This document shows, piece by piece, positions 1-4,914 of a stretch of DNA of 5,279 bases. The stretch is from a bacterium (lineage in GTDB: Bacteria > Actinomycetota > Acidimicrobiia > Acidimicrobiales > CATQHL01), in NCBI GenBank assembly GCA_028819945.1, contig JAPPKQ010000403.1, forward strand, positions 1 to 5,279, given 5' to 3'. Numbering within the stretch: position 1 is the first letter of the stretch; the number at the start of each line of letters is the position of its first letter. The position numbers and the translations under genes were made by a program. Under the pieces are notes generated by a model. It was given only the letters and a program-made list of their open reading frames with translations. It made no database searches and was not told where the DNA came from.

Positions 1-720
1 GGTCCGGTGCCCGGGACCGACGCTGGTCTGCGATTCGTACAGGCTCTGGATGGCGCGCACCCGTACCTGCCGCCGGCCCGGCCGGACGGCCAGTTCGTCA
101 CCCACGCGCACCGAACCTCCGGTGAGCGTGCCGGTCACCACGGTCCCCGCCCCCGGTGCCACGAACGCCCGGTCGACCCACAGGCGCGGCCGGTCGGCGT
201 CGACAGCGGTGGGGGTGTGCTCCAGCAGCCGGTCCAGAGCGGCGGCGAAGGACGCCATGCCCGTCCCCGAGACGCCGTCGACCGTCACGATCTCGGCGTC
301 CGCCAGGAACGTGCCGGCCAGGTGGTCCGAGACGTCCAGGCGGGCGATCTCGGCCAACTCGGTGTCCACCAGGTCCACCTTGGTGAGCACCACGAGGCCG
401 CTGGTGATGCCCAGCAGTTCCAGGATGCGCAGATGCTCCTCGGATTGCGGCTTCCAGCCCTCGGTGGCTGCCACCACGAAGATGCAGGCGTCGACGGCGC
501 CCACACCGGCCAGCATGTTCCGGATGAACCTTATGTGGCCCGGCACGTCCACGATGGCGCAGCGTCGCCCGCTCGGCAGCTCGGCCGAGGCGAAGCCCAG
601 ATCGATCGTCAGGCCGCGGCGGCGCTCCTCCTCGAACCGGTCGGGGTCGGTGCCGGTCAGGGCCTTGACCAGCGTGGACTTCCCGTGGTCGACGTGGCCG
701 GCGGTGGCGACGACGTGCAC
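1..720 (-). CDS. selB: Selenocysteine-specific translation elongation factor SelB, N-terminal part (cut by window edge)
   Basis: SelB is the EF-Tu-like GTPase that carries Sec-tRNA(Sec) to the ribosome at UGA codons marked by a SECIS hairpin. The 240 residues present show a full G domain: G1 GHVDHGKS (8-15), switch I region RRRGLTID (33-40), G3 DVPGH (58-62), G4 TKVD (113-116) and a probable G5 around VSGTG (150-154). Domain II begins near residue 181 with DRAF then GAGTVVTGTL, a SelB hallmark; the Asp-Arg pair (183-184) corresponds to residues reported in the selenocysteine pocket of E. coli SelB (from memory). The sequence RRRGLTIDLGFA separates SelB from EF-Tu. The start is a GTG at 718-720, because the frame meets the selA stop TAG 27 nt upstream and no ATG lies between; GAGGG at 725-729 is the likely ribosome binding site. 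Domain III and the SECIS-binding winged-helix domain lie beyond the left edge, so their integrity is unknown. Confidence 0.95.
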   Translation of the reverse strand, partial: MHVVATAGHVDHGKSTLVKALTGTDPDRFEEERRRGLTIDLGFASAELPSGRRCAIVDVPGHIRFIRNMLAGVGAVDACIFVVAATEGWKPQSEEHLRILELLGITSGLVVLTKVDLVDTELAEIARLDVSDHLAGTFLADAEIVTVDGVSGTGMASFAAALDRLLEHTPTAVDADRPRLWVDRAFVAPGAGTVVTGTLTGGSVRVGDELAVRPGRRQVRVRAIQSLYESQTSVGPGHRT

Positions 721-724
721 GCTG

Positions 725-729
725 CCCTC
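725..729 (-). promoter_or_regulatory. Likely ribosome binding site of selB
   Basis: On the minus strand GAGGG lies 4 nt before the GTG codon at 718-720, inside the 27-nt selA-selB gap. It is modest in strength and the spacing is short, but it supports GTG as the selB start over any other codon. A short GCCGG/CCGGC inverted repeat (5 bp, 8-nt loop) lies just upstream of it and could modulate access; that part is speculative. Confidence 0.5.
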
Positions 730-747
730 GCCGGAGGATCTGCCGGC

Positions 748-2082
748 CTAGGCCCCGCAGGCCCTGCGTGCGGCGGCGGCCAGGATGCCGTCGTCGGCGG
801 GATCCACGGTGCGCAGGTCCAGGAAAGTGCGCTGCCCGGCAACCCTGGCGACCACCGGCACATCGTTGTCGCGCAGGGCCGCGGCCCGGTCGCCGTTCAG
901 CACGATGCCGGCCGACGGGATCTCAACCCCCGGCAGGGTGCCGCCTCCGGTGGTCGCCGCCATGTCGCACACCTCGCCGACGCCGAGCGACTCCGCACGG
1001 GCGCGCAGCTCGGCGACCGGGCGGGTCGCCAGGCGCCAGAAGGGGATGTCGTCGCCGCGCCGGTGCAGGTAGGTGAGTGCCAGCGACTGAAGTGTCTCCA
1101 GTACCAGGCCGCCCGCCCGGAAGGCGCGGGCCAGGGGATGGCGGGCGCAGCGCGCCACCGACTCGGCGCTGCCTGCGATGATGCCCGCCTGCGGCCCACC
1201 CAGCAGCTTGTCGCCCGAGAAGGTCACCAGGTCGGCGCCGGCGGCGAGGGTCTGGCGCGCCGCCGGCTCGCCGCGCAGCCACGGCGGCGGCCCGCCCGCC
1301 AGCCACTGGCAGGCCTCGTCGACCAGGCCCGACCCGATGTCGACCACCAGCGGCACGTCGAGGTTCGCAAGCTCACCGACCGCCGGGGCCTCGGTGAACC
1401 CCACGATGCGGTAGTTGGACTGGTGCACCCGCAGGCAAAGCGCCACGTCACCCGCCTCGACGGCAGTCACATAGTCCTGGCGCCGCGTGCGGTTCGTGGT
1501 GCCGACCTCCACCGGACGCGCGCCCGACTGCGCCACGATCTCGGGCACCCGGAAGCCGCCGCCGATCTCCACCAGCTCGCCGCGACTGACCGCCACGCCG
1601 CGCCCTGCTGCCAGCGCGCCCAGCGCCAGGGTCACCGCGGCGGCGCAGTTGTTCACGACCAGGGCGGCCTCGGCCCCGCAGAGTCTCGCCAGCAAGGCCC
1701 CCGCATGGGTGTGGCGATCGCCGCGGACGCCCTCCTGGGTGTCGAACTCCAGGTTGCTGTAGCGGAGCGCCGCAGTTCCGCCGGCTCCGGTTCCGCCGGG
1801 GGCGGCAGTTCCCAGCGGTGCCCGTCCCAGGTTGGTGTGCAGCAGGACGCCGGTGGCGTTGATCACAGGCCGCAGCAGCGAACGCTCCATTGCGGCTGCG
1901 CGCTCAGCGGCGCTGCCGGGGTCTCCGGCGGCGATGGCGGCACGGGCAGCGTCGACCAGCAGCCCGTGAGGCAGGCCGCTGGGGGCCAGGGACTGCGCCA
2001 GCGAGTCGACGCTGGGAGGGCGGGCCCGGCCGCCGGTCGTCGATTGCGGCGCCGTGCTCCCGCTGTCGCTCACGTCACCCAC
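748..2082 (-). CDS. selA: L-seryl-tRNA(Sec) selenium transferase SelA
   Basis: SelA is the PLP enzyme that converts Ser-tRNA(Sec) to Sec-tRNA(Sec) using selenophosphate. The 444 residues are close to the usual 450-470. Visible features are an N-terminal SelA_N-like segment (about 22-65), then RPVINATGVLLHTNLGRAPL (71-90), LEFDTQEGVRGDRHTH (111-126) and VNNCAAAV (143-150). These are followed by SRGELVEIGGGFRVPEI (166-182), the PLP-lysine motif SGDKLLGGPQAG with Lys292, TGGGTLPG (378-385) and C-terminal LDLRTV (421-426). All core motifs are intact. The start is a GTG at 2080-2082, preceded by GAGGGGG at 2090-2096; an in-frame TGA just upstream, the stop of the acyl-CoA dehydrogenase gene, rules out a longer protein without readthrough. 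A second GTG at codon 4 is a possible alternative. selB follows after 27 nt, the classic selAB order. No selD or tRNA-Sec gene is in the window. Confidence 0.97.
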   Translation of the reverse strand: MGDVSDSGSTAPQSTTGGRARPPSVDSLAQSLAPSGLPHGLLVDAARAAIAAGDPGSAAERAAAMERSLLRPVINATGVLLHTNLGRAPLGTAAPGGTGAGGTAALRYSNLEFDTQEGVRGDRHTHAGALLARLCGAEAALVVNNCAAAVTLALGALAAGRGVAVSRGELVEIGGGFRVPEIVAQSGARPVEVGTTNRTRRQDYVTAVEAGDVALCLRVHQSNYRIVGFTEAPAVGELANLDVPLVVDIGSGLVDEACQWLAGGPPPWLRGEPAARQTLAAGADLVTFSGDKLLGGPQAGIIAGSAESVARCARHPLARAFRAGGLVLETLQSLALTYLHRRGDDIPFWRLATRPVAELRARAESLGVGEVCDMAATTGGGTLPGVEIPSAGIVLNGDRAAALRDNDVPVVARVAGQRTFLDLRTVDPADDGILAAAARRACGA

Positions 2083-2089
2083 GCTATGG

Positions 2090-2096
2090 CCCCCTC
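2090..2096 (-). promoter_or_regulatory. Shine-Dalgarno of selA overlapping the upstream stop codon
   Basis: The minus strand reads TGAGGGGGCCATAGCGTG. The purine run GAGGGGG begins inside the TGA stop (2095-2097) of the acyl-CoA dehydrogenase gene and sits 7 nt before the GTG start of selA. A ribosome terminating on the upstream gene would therefore be placed on the selA initiation site, which implies translational coupling. This supports GTG 2080-2082 as the start. Confidence 0.65.
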
Positions 2097-3258
2097 AGAG
2101 ACCTCTGGGCAGGCCGCAGGACTCGGCGATGAGGCTGCGGGCCATCTCGTTGTTGATGGGGGCGATGCGGTAGATGCGGGTGTCGCGCCAGTAGCGCTGC
2201 ATGTGGGTCTCGGCGGCGTAGCCCATGCCGCCGAGCATCTGGATGCCCAGGTCGGCGGCGGCAACGGCGTACTCCGAGGCCAGCACCTTGGCCATCGTGG
2301 CCTCGGTCCCGCAGGGCTCGCCGATCGACTGCAGCCAGGCGGCCTCGTAGGTGACCAACTCGGCTTGGCGCTGCCACATCCTGATGTCGGCCACGTAGTG
2401 CTGCAGGGCCTGGAACTCGCCGATCCGCCGGCCGAACGCCTCCCGCTCGTTGAGGTGGGCCACCGCCTCCTCCAGCACGCCCTCCAGCACGCCACAGCAC
2501 AGCGCGGCCACCAGGATCCGCTCGTTGTTCAGCGAGGCCAGCAGCTGGTGCCAGCCGCGCCCCGCCTCACCCAGCACCAACTCGTCGGGCACGAAGACCC
2601 CGTCGAGGTAGACCTCGTAGGAGGGCACGGCGCGCATGCCCAGCTTGGGGATCGGCGTGAGTTCGAGGCCGCCAGTGGGCTGGGGGACCAGGAACACCGT
2701 GGTGCCCAGGCTCTGGCGCGGCGGGTCGGGATCCGAGCGTGCCAGCAGCAACAGGTAGTCGGACTGCGCCGCCGCCGTGCACCAGATCTTGCGACCATCG
2801 ATGCGCCAACCGCCCTCGCAGCGCTCGGCGGTGGTGCGAAGTGCGCCCAGCAGGTCCGTGCCGCCGCCGGGCTCGGTCACCGAGATGGCGAAGCGCAGCC
2901 TGCCGGCGGCCAGGTCGGGGAGGAAGCGCTCCTTCTGCTCGTCGCTGCCGAACGCGCTGAGCGACTTGGCGCCGGCGAAGGAGGAGATGCCCCAGATCCA
3001 GGTCAGCCCGGCCAGGGACCGGCCCAGCTCCTGGCACAGCAGAGCCTGATCGACGGCGTCGCCACCCTGGCCGCCGTAGGCGGGGTCGATGCCGATGGCA
3101 TGGAAACCGGCGGCGGTCATCCTGTCCCAGAGTTCGAACGGGTACCGTCCCTCGGCGCCCTCGAGGTCTCGGGCCACCGACTTGGGGCATTCCCGCTCCA
3201 CCCAGTCACGCAGCATGCGGCGGAACGCCAGCTGCTCCTCGCTGAAGCGGAAGTTCAC
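2095..3258 (-). CDS. Acyl-CoA dehydrogenase family flavoprotein
   Basis: This is an FAD enzyme expected to oxidise an acyl-CoA thioester to its 2,3-enoyl-CoA; the substrate cannot be read from sequence. At 387 residues it is typical for the family. It has the N-terminal helical domain (MNFRFSEEQ onward, to about 120), the beta-domain signature FAISVTEPGGGTD (123-135) and WRIDGRKIWCT (151-161). It also has the C-terminal helices with EREAFGRRIGEFQALQHYVAD (271-291, motif R-x-x-FG-x-x-I-x-x-FQ) and QMLGGMGY (340-347). The C-terminal loop reads RIYRIAPINNEMARSLI instead of the common YEGTSE, so the usual catalytic Glu is missing; Glu246 in LNNERILVA lies where isovaleryl-CoA dehydrogenase has its base. 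The start is GTG 3256-3258: homology begins exactly there and the codon overlaps the mrp stop as GTGA. The open frame continues to 3801 but is out of frame over mrp and not protein-like. No SD is visible, so translation probably depends on coupling to mrp. Confidence 0.92.
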   Translation of the reverse strand: MNFRFSEEQLAFRRMLRDWVERECPKSVARDLEGAEGRYPFELWDRMTAAGFHAIGIDPAYGGQGGDAVDQALLCQELGRSLAGLTWIWGISSFAGAKSLSAFGSDEQKERFLPDLAAGRLRFAISVTEPGGGTDLLGALRTTAERCEGGWRIDGRKIWCTAAAQSDYLLLLARSDPDPPRQSLGTTVFLVPQPTGGLELTPIPKLGMRAVPSYEVYLDGVFVPDELVLGEAGRGWHQLLASLNNERILVAALCCGVLEGVLEEAVAHLNEREAFGRRIGEFQALQHYVADIRMWQRQAELVTYEAAWLQSIGEPCGTEATMAKVLASEYAVAAADLGIQMLGGMGYAAETHMQRYWRDTRIYRIAPINNEMARSLIAESCGLPRGL

Positions 3259-4436
3259 TGACGGCGGCGGCTGAGGCTGACAGGCGTCCCGGCCAGGTGT
3301 GCGCTGCAGCCGGCGAGTTCGCCCGCCGGCACCAGCTCGTCGACGAGCCGTTTGGCGATCTCCCGGACCGCCTCGGCGGCAGGGCCCTCCCCCAGCACGA
3401 ACGGCGCACCGGCGTCGCTGGCGGGCGAGACCGTCGGGTCGATGGGCACCTTGCCGAGCAGCGGTGCCCCGATCTCGAGGGCGAGCGCCTCGCCGCCGCC
3501 CTCGCCGAACAGCGCGTGCGCCGTTCCGTCGGGGGCGACGTAGGCGGTCATGTTCTCGATGACGCCGGCTATGCGCAGGTAGTTGTTGCGGCCCATGTTG
3601 GCGGCGCGCGCTGCCACGTTCTGCACGCTGCGCGAGGGGGTCGTGACGATGATCATCTCGGCCCGGGGCAGCAGCTTGGCGATACCCATCTGCACGTCCC
3701 CGGTACCCGGGGGCATGTCCACCACCAGGAAGTCCATGGGCCCCCACAGCACGTCCTCCAGGAAGTGGCGCACCGCCCGGTTCAGGATGAGGCCGCGCCA
3801 CATCAGCGCGGTCTGCTCGTCGTCCACCAGCAACCCCATCGAGACGACCTTGAGTGTGCCGTCGCCGATCTGCCGGGTCTGCGGGAGGATCTTGCGTTCG
3901 GTCTCGGCACCCTCGAGCCGCCCGGTCAGGTCGAGCATGCGGGGCACCGAGTAGCCCCAGATGTCGGCGTCGAGCAATCCCACGGTGTGCCCCCCCGTCG
4001 CCAGCGCCATGGCGAGGTTCACCGAGATCGAGGACTTGCCGACACCCCCCTTGCCCGATGCGATCAGCAGCACCTTCGTGGTGATCGCGATCTCGGTGTC
4101 CGGTGCGTTCTCGGCCACGTTTCGCCGGGCGATGGCCATGGCCTTCGCCTTGCCCTCGCTGGAGAGCTCGGTCCAGGAGATGTCCACCCCGCTGACGCCC
4201 GGCAGGGATGCCACCCGGTTGCGCACGTCGCGCTGGATCTGCGCCCGCAGGGGACAGCCCATCGTGGTGAGGGCGACGGTCACGGTGACCTGGCCGCCGG
4301 GATCGACCTCGGTTCCCTTGACCATCCCCAACTCGACGATGTTGCTGCCGAGTTCGGGGTCGATGACGTCGCTCAGCAACGCCATGACGGCCTCGGTCGT
4401 CGGAGGTCTCGGATCTTGCGCCGGGGCGACGGTCAC
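3255..4436 (-). CDS. mrp: Mrp/ApbC-type P-loop ATPase, Fe-S cluster carrier, with N-terminal MIP18 (DUF59) domain
   Basis: Mrp/ApbC proteins bind ATP and are thought to carry and transfer Fe-S clusters to apoproteins in the cytosol. The 393 residues show an N-terminal MIP18-family domain (about 14-90) with DVIDPELG (23-30) and TTMGCPL (57-63, conserved Cys61). The NTPase domain has deviant Walker A SGKGGVGKSS (127-136), LLDADIWGYSVPRML (154-168), MWRGLILNRA (212-221), Walker B-like DFLVVDMPPGTGD (235-247) and GVIENM (291-296). The CxxC that normally follows GVIENM and binds the cluster is replaced by APDG (301-304), as I recall for actinobacterial Mrp. The start is GTG 4434-4436, with no SD but a -10-like TAGACT 7 nt upstream, suggesting a leaderless mRNA; Met18 would be a fallback but would cut into the domain edge. 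The stop overlaps the next gene. It diverges from the A-type carrier gene, a sensible Fe-S pairing. Confidence 0.95.
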   Translation of the reverse strand: MTVAPAQDPRPPTTEAVMALLSDVIDPELGSNIVELGMVKGTEVDPGGQVTVTVALTTMGCPLRAQIQRDVRNRVASLPGVSGVDISWTELSSEGKAKAMAIARRNVAENAPDTEIAITTKVLLIASGKGGVGKSSISVNLAMALATGGHTVGLLDADIWGYSVPRMLDLTGRLEGAETERKILPQTRQIGDGTLKVVSMGLLVDDEQTALMWRGLILNRAVRHFLEDVLWGPMDFLVVDMPPGTGDVQMGIAKLLPRAEMIIVTTPSRSVQNVAARAANMGRNNYLRIAGVIENMTAYVAPDGTAHALFGEGGGEALALEIGAPLLGKVPIDPTVSPASDAGAPFVLGEGPAAEAVREIAKRLVDELVPAGELAGCSAHLAGTPVSLSRRRQ

Positions 4437-4443
4437 GCTGCGA

Positions 4444-4449
4444 AGTCTA
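4444..4449 (-). promoter_or_regulatory. Candidate -10 box for a leaderless mrp transcript
   Basis: The minus strand reads TAGACT followed by TCGCAGC and then the GTG start of mrp. It fits the actinobacterial TANNNT pattern, and its 7-nt distance would put transcription initiation at, or within a base or two of, the GTG. No Shine-Dalgarno sequence precedes the GTG, which is expected for a leaderless message. No convincing -35 hexamer is seen 16-18 nt upstream, where the sequence is GC-rich. Confidence 0.45.
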
Positions 4450-4465
4450 CGGGGCGGTCCATGGC

Positions 4466-4484
4466 CGGGGCCGTGCCGGCCCCG
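4466..4484. repeat. Inverted repeat centred between two candidate divergent promoters
   Basis: CGGGGCC (4466-4472), a 5-nt centre GTGCC, and GGCCCCG (4478-4484) form a perfect 7-bp inverted repeat. It lies almost midway between the TAGACT box (minus strand, 4444-4449) and the TAAGCT box (plus strand, 4497-4502), covering the expected -35 region of both. It could be an operator for a shared regulator or simply a GC-rich hairpin. There is no T-tract, so it is not a canonical intrinsic terminator. Confidence 0.4.
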
Positions 4485-4496
4485 AGCAGCCTCGTG

Positions 4497-4502
4497 TAAG
4501 CT
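4497..4502 (+). promoter_or_regulatory. Candidate -10 box for the rightward leader ORF and Fe-S carrier genes
   Basis: TAAGCT fits TANNNT and is the only AT-containing hexamer of that form in this part of the gap. Initiation about 7 nt downstream would give a leader of roughly 80 nt before the A-type carrier, containing the mini-ORF. The -35 position (about 4474-4479) has no recognisable consensus and falls within the inverted repeat, which may mean activator-dependent or regulator-controlled transcription. Confidence 0.3.
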
Positions 4503-4541
4503 GACCGGGCCGGTCCGTCCCCCGGATCTGCGGATCGGGCC

Positions 4542-4551
4542 CCTCCGGAGG
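4542..4551 (+). promoter_or_regulatory. Palindromic Shine-Dalgarno block of the leader ORF
   Basis: CCTCCGGAGG is a perfect 10-bp palindrome whose right half, GGAGG (4547-4551), sits 5 nt before the ATG at 4557. The left half CCTCC is the anti-SD complement, although a tight hairpin of the palindrome itself has no loop and could only form by opening its centre. It could instead act as a DNA binding site or pair between transcripts. Confidence 0.4.
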
Positions 4552-4556
4552 CAACG

Positions 4557-4592
4557 ATGAGGCGAGGCAATCGACCAAGGAGTGCTTCATGA
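4557..4592 (+). CDS. Putative 11-residue leader peptide coupled to the A-type carrier gene
   Basis: ATG at 4557 opens an 11-codon frame, MRRGNRPRSAS, ending in TGA at 4590-4592. It has a strong GGAGG 5 nt upstream, better than most genes in this window. Its stop overlaps the start of the next gene as ATGA (4589-4592), the arrangement typical of translational coupling. The peptide has three Arg and no Cys, so no obvious Fe-S or cysteine sensing is encoded; four Arg-type positions in total (residues 2, 3, 6 and 8) make it very basic. It resembles no family I recognise. It may be a regulatory upstream ORF whose translation sets ribosome delivery to the carrier gene, or a chance frame. The full SD and exact overlap favour function, but such a short ORF can arise by chance. 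Confidence 0.4.
   Translation: MRRGNRPRSAS
4577..4582 (+). promoter_or_regulatory. Shine-Dalgarno of the A-type Fe-S carrier gene
   Basis: AAGGAG lies 6 nt before the ATG at 4589-4591, a standard spacing that fixes the start of this gene. The site lies within the mini-ORF at 4557-4592, so ribosomes translating the leader would cross it and could expose or occupy it. Confidence 0.75.
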
Positions 4593-4909
4593 TCACGCTC
4601 ACTCCCGAGGCGGCGAGCAAGGTGGGCGAGTTGCTCACCCAGGAGGGCGAAGAGGGACTGGCGCTGCGAGTGGCGGTCCGGCCGGGTGGCTGTTCGGGGT
4701 TCAGCTACGAGATGTTCTTCGACACCGAGGTCAACGACGACGACCAGAGCGCCGAGTTCGAGGGCGTCGACGTCATCGTGGATCGATCCAGCGCGATGCT
4801 GCTGCAGGGCGCCACCCTGGACTACAGCGACAGCCTGCAGAACGCCGGCTTCTCCATCGACAACCCCAACGCCCAGCGCACCTGCGGCTGCGGGCAGTCC
4901 TTCAGCTGA
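4589..4909 (+). CDS. erpA: A-type iron-sulfur carrier protein (ErpA/IscA/HesB family)
   Basis: A-type carriers hold a [2Fe-2S] or [4Fe-4S] cluster and pass it from the assembly scaffold to client enzymes. The 106-residue length is standard. The three ligand cysteines are present: Cys35 in RPGGCSGFSYEM, and Cys99 and Cys101 in the C-terminal HesB signature FSIDNPNAQRTCGCGQSF (88-105). The N-terminus MITLTPEAASKV is also typical. The CGCGQSF ending and NPNA motif are ErpA-like, but assignment within ErpA/IscA/SufA is uncertain without a tree. The acidic stretch DTEVNDDDQSAEFEG (45-59) is normal for the fold. The start is ATG with AAGGAG upstream. The gene diverges from mrp, another Fe-S carrier, and the next gene, 5 nt downstream, encodes a protein that itself needs [2Fe-2S] clusters, so it may serve that enzyme directly (inference). 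Confidence 0.95.
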   Translation: MITLTPEAASKVGELLTQEGEEGLALRVAVRPGGCSGFSYEMFFDTEVNDDDQSAEFEGVDVIVDRSSAMLLQGATLDYSDSLQNAGFSIDNPNAQRTCGCGQSFS

Positions 4910-4914
4910 CCTCC

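Noticed and set aside
7..3261. A 1084-codon open frame on the plus strand antisense to selB, selA and the dehydrogenase.
   Set aside because: Its translation is low-complexity (rich in G, A, R, Q and H) with no domain, while the minus strand encodes three proteins with full motif sets. High-GC codon use leaves few stops in the opposite frame.
3259..3801. An N-terminal extension of about 181 codons on the acyl-CoA dehydrogenase frame.
   Set aside because: It lies out of frame over mrp and is Arg/Gly/Ala-rich without domain features; family homology begins at the GTG of 3256-3258, which overlaps the mrp stop.
4466..4484. An intrinsic terminator at the GC-rich inverted repeat.
   Set aside because: No T-run follows on either strand, and it lies between diverging gene starts rather than after a gene.
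3297..4499. A 400-codon open frame on the plus strand opposite mrp.
   Set aside because: It is the same antisense effect: the translation is His/Gly/Arg-rich without recognisable motifs, and mrp on the other strand is unambiguous.
4523..4536. A direct repeat CGGATC-TG-CGGATC in the leader of the A-type carrier.
   Set aside because: Two 6-bp copies separated by 2 bp can easily occur by chance in this composition, and they match no binding site I know.
4437..4588. A possible selC (tRNA-Sec) gene in the divergent intergenic region.
   Set aside because: There is no TTC-type T-loop, no long acceptor stem pairing and no UCA anticodon loop in a cloverleaf context; the space is taken by promoter-like and leader-ORF signals.
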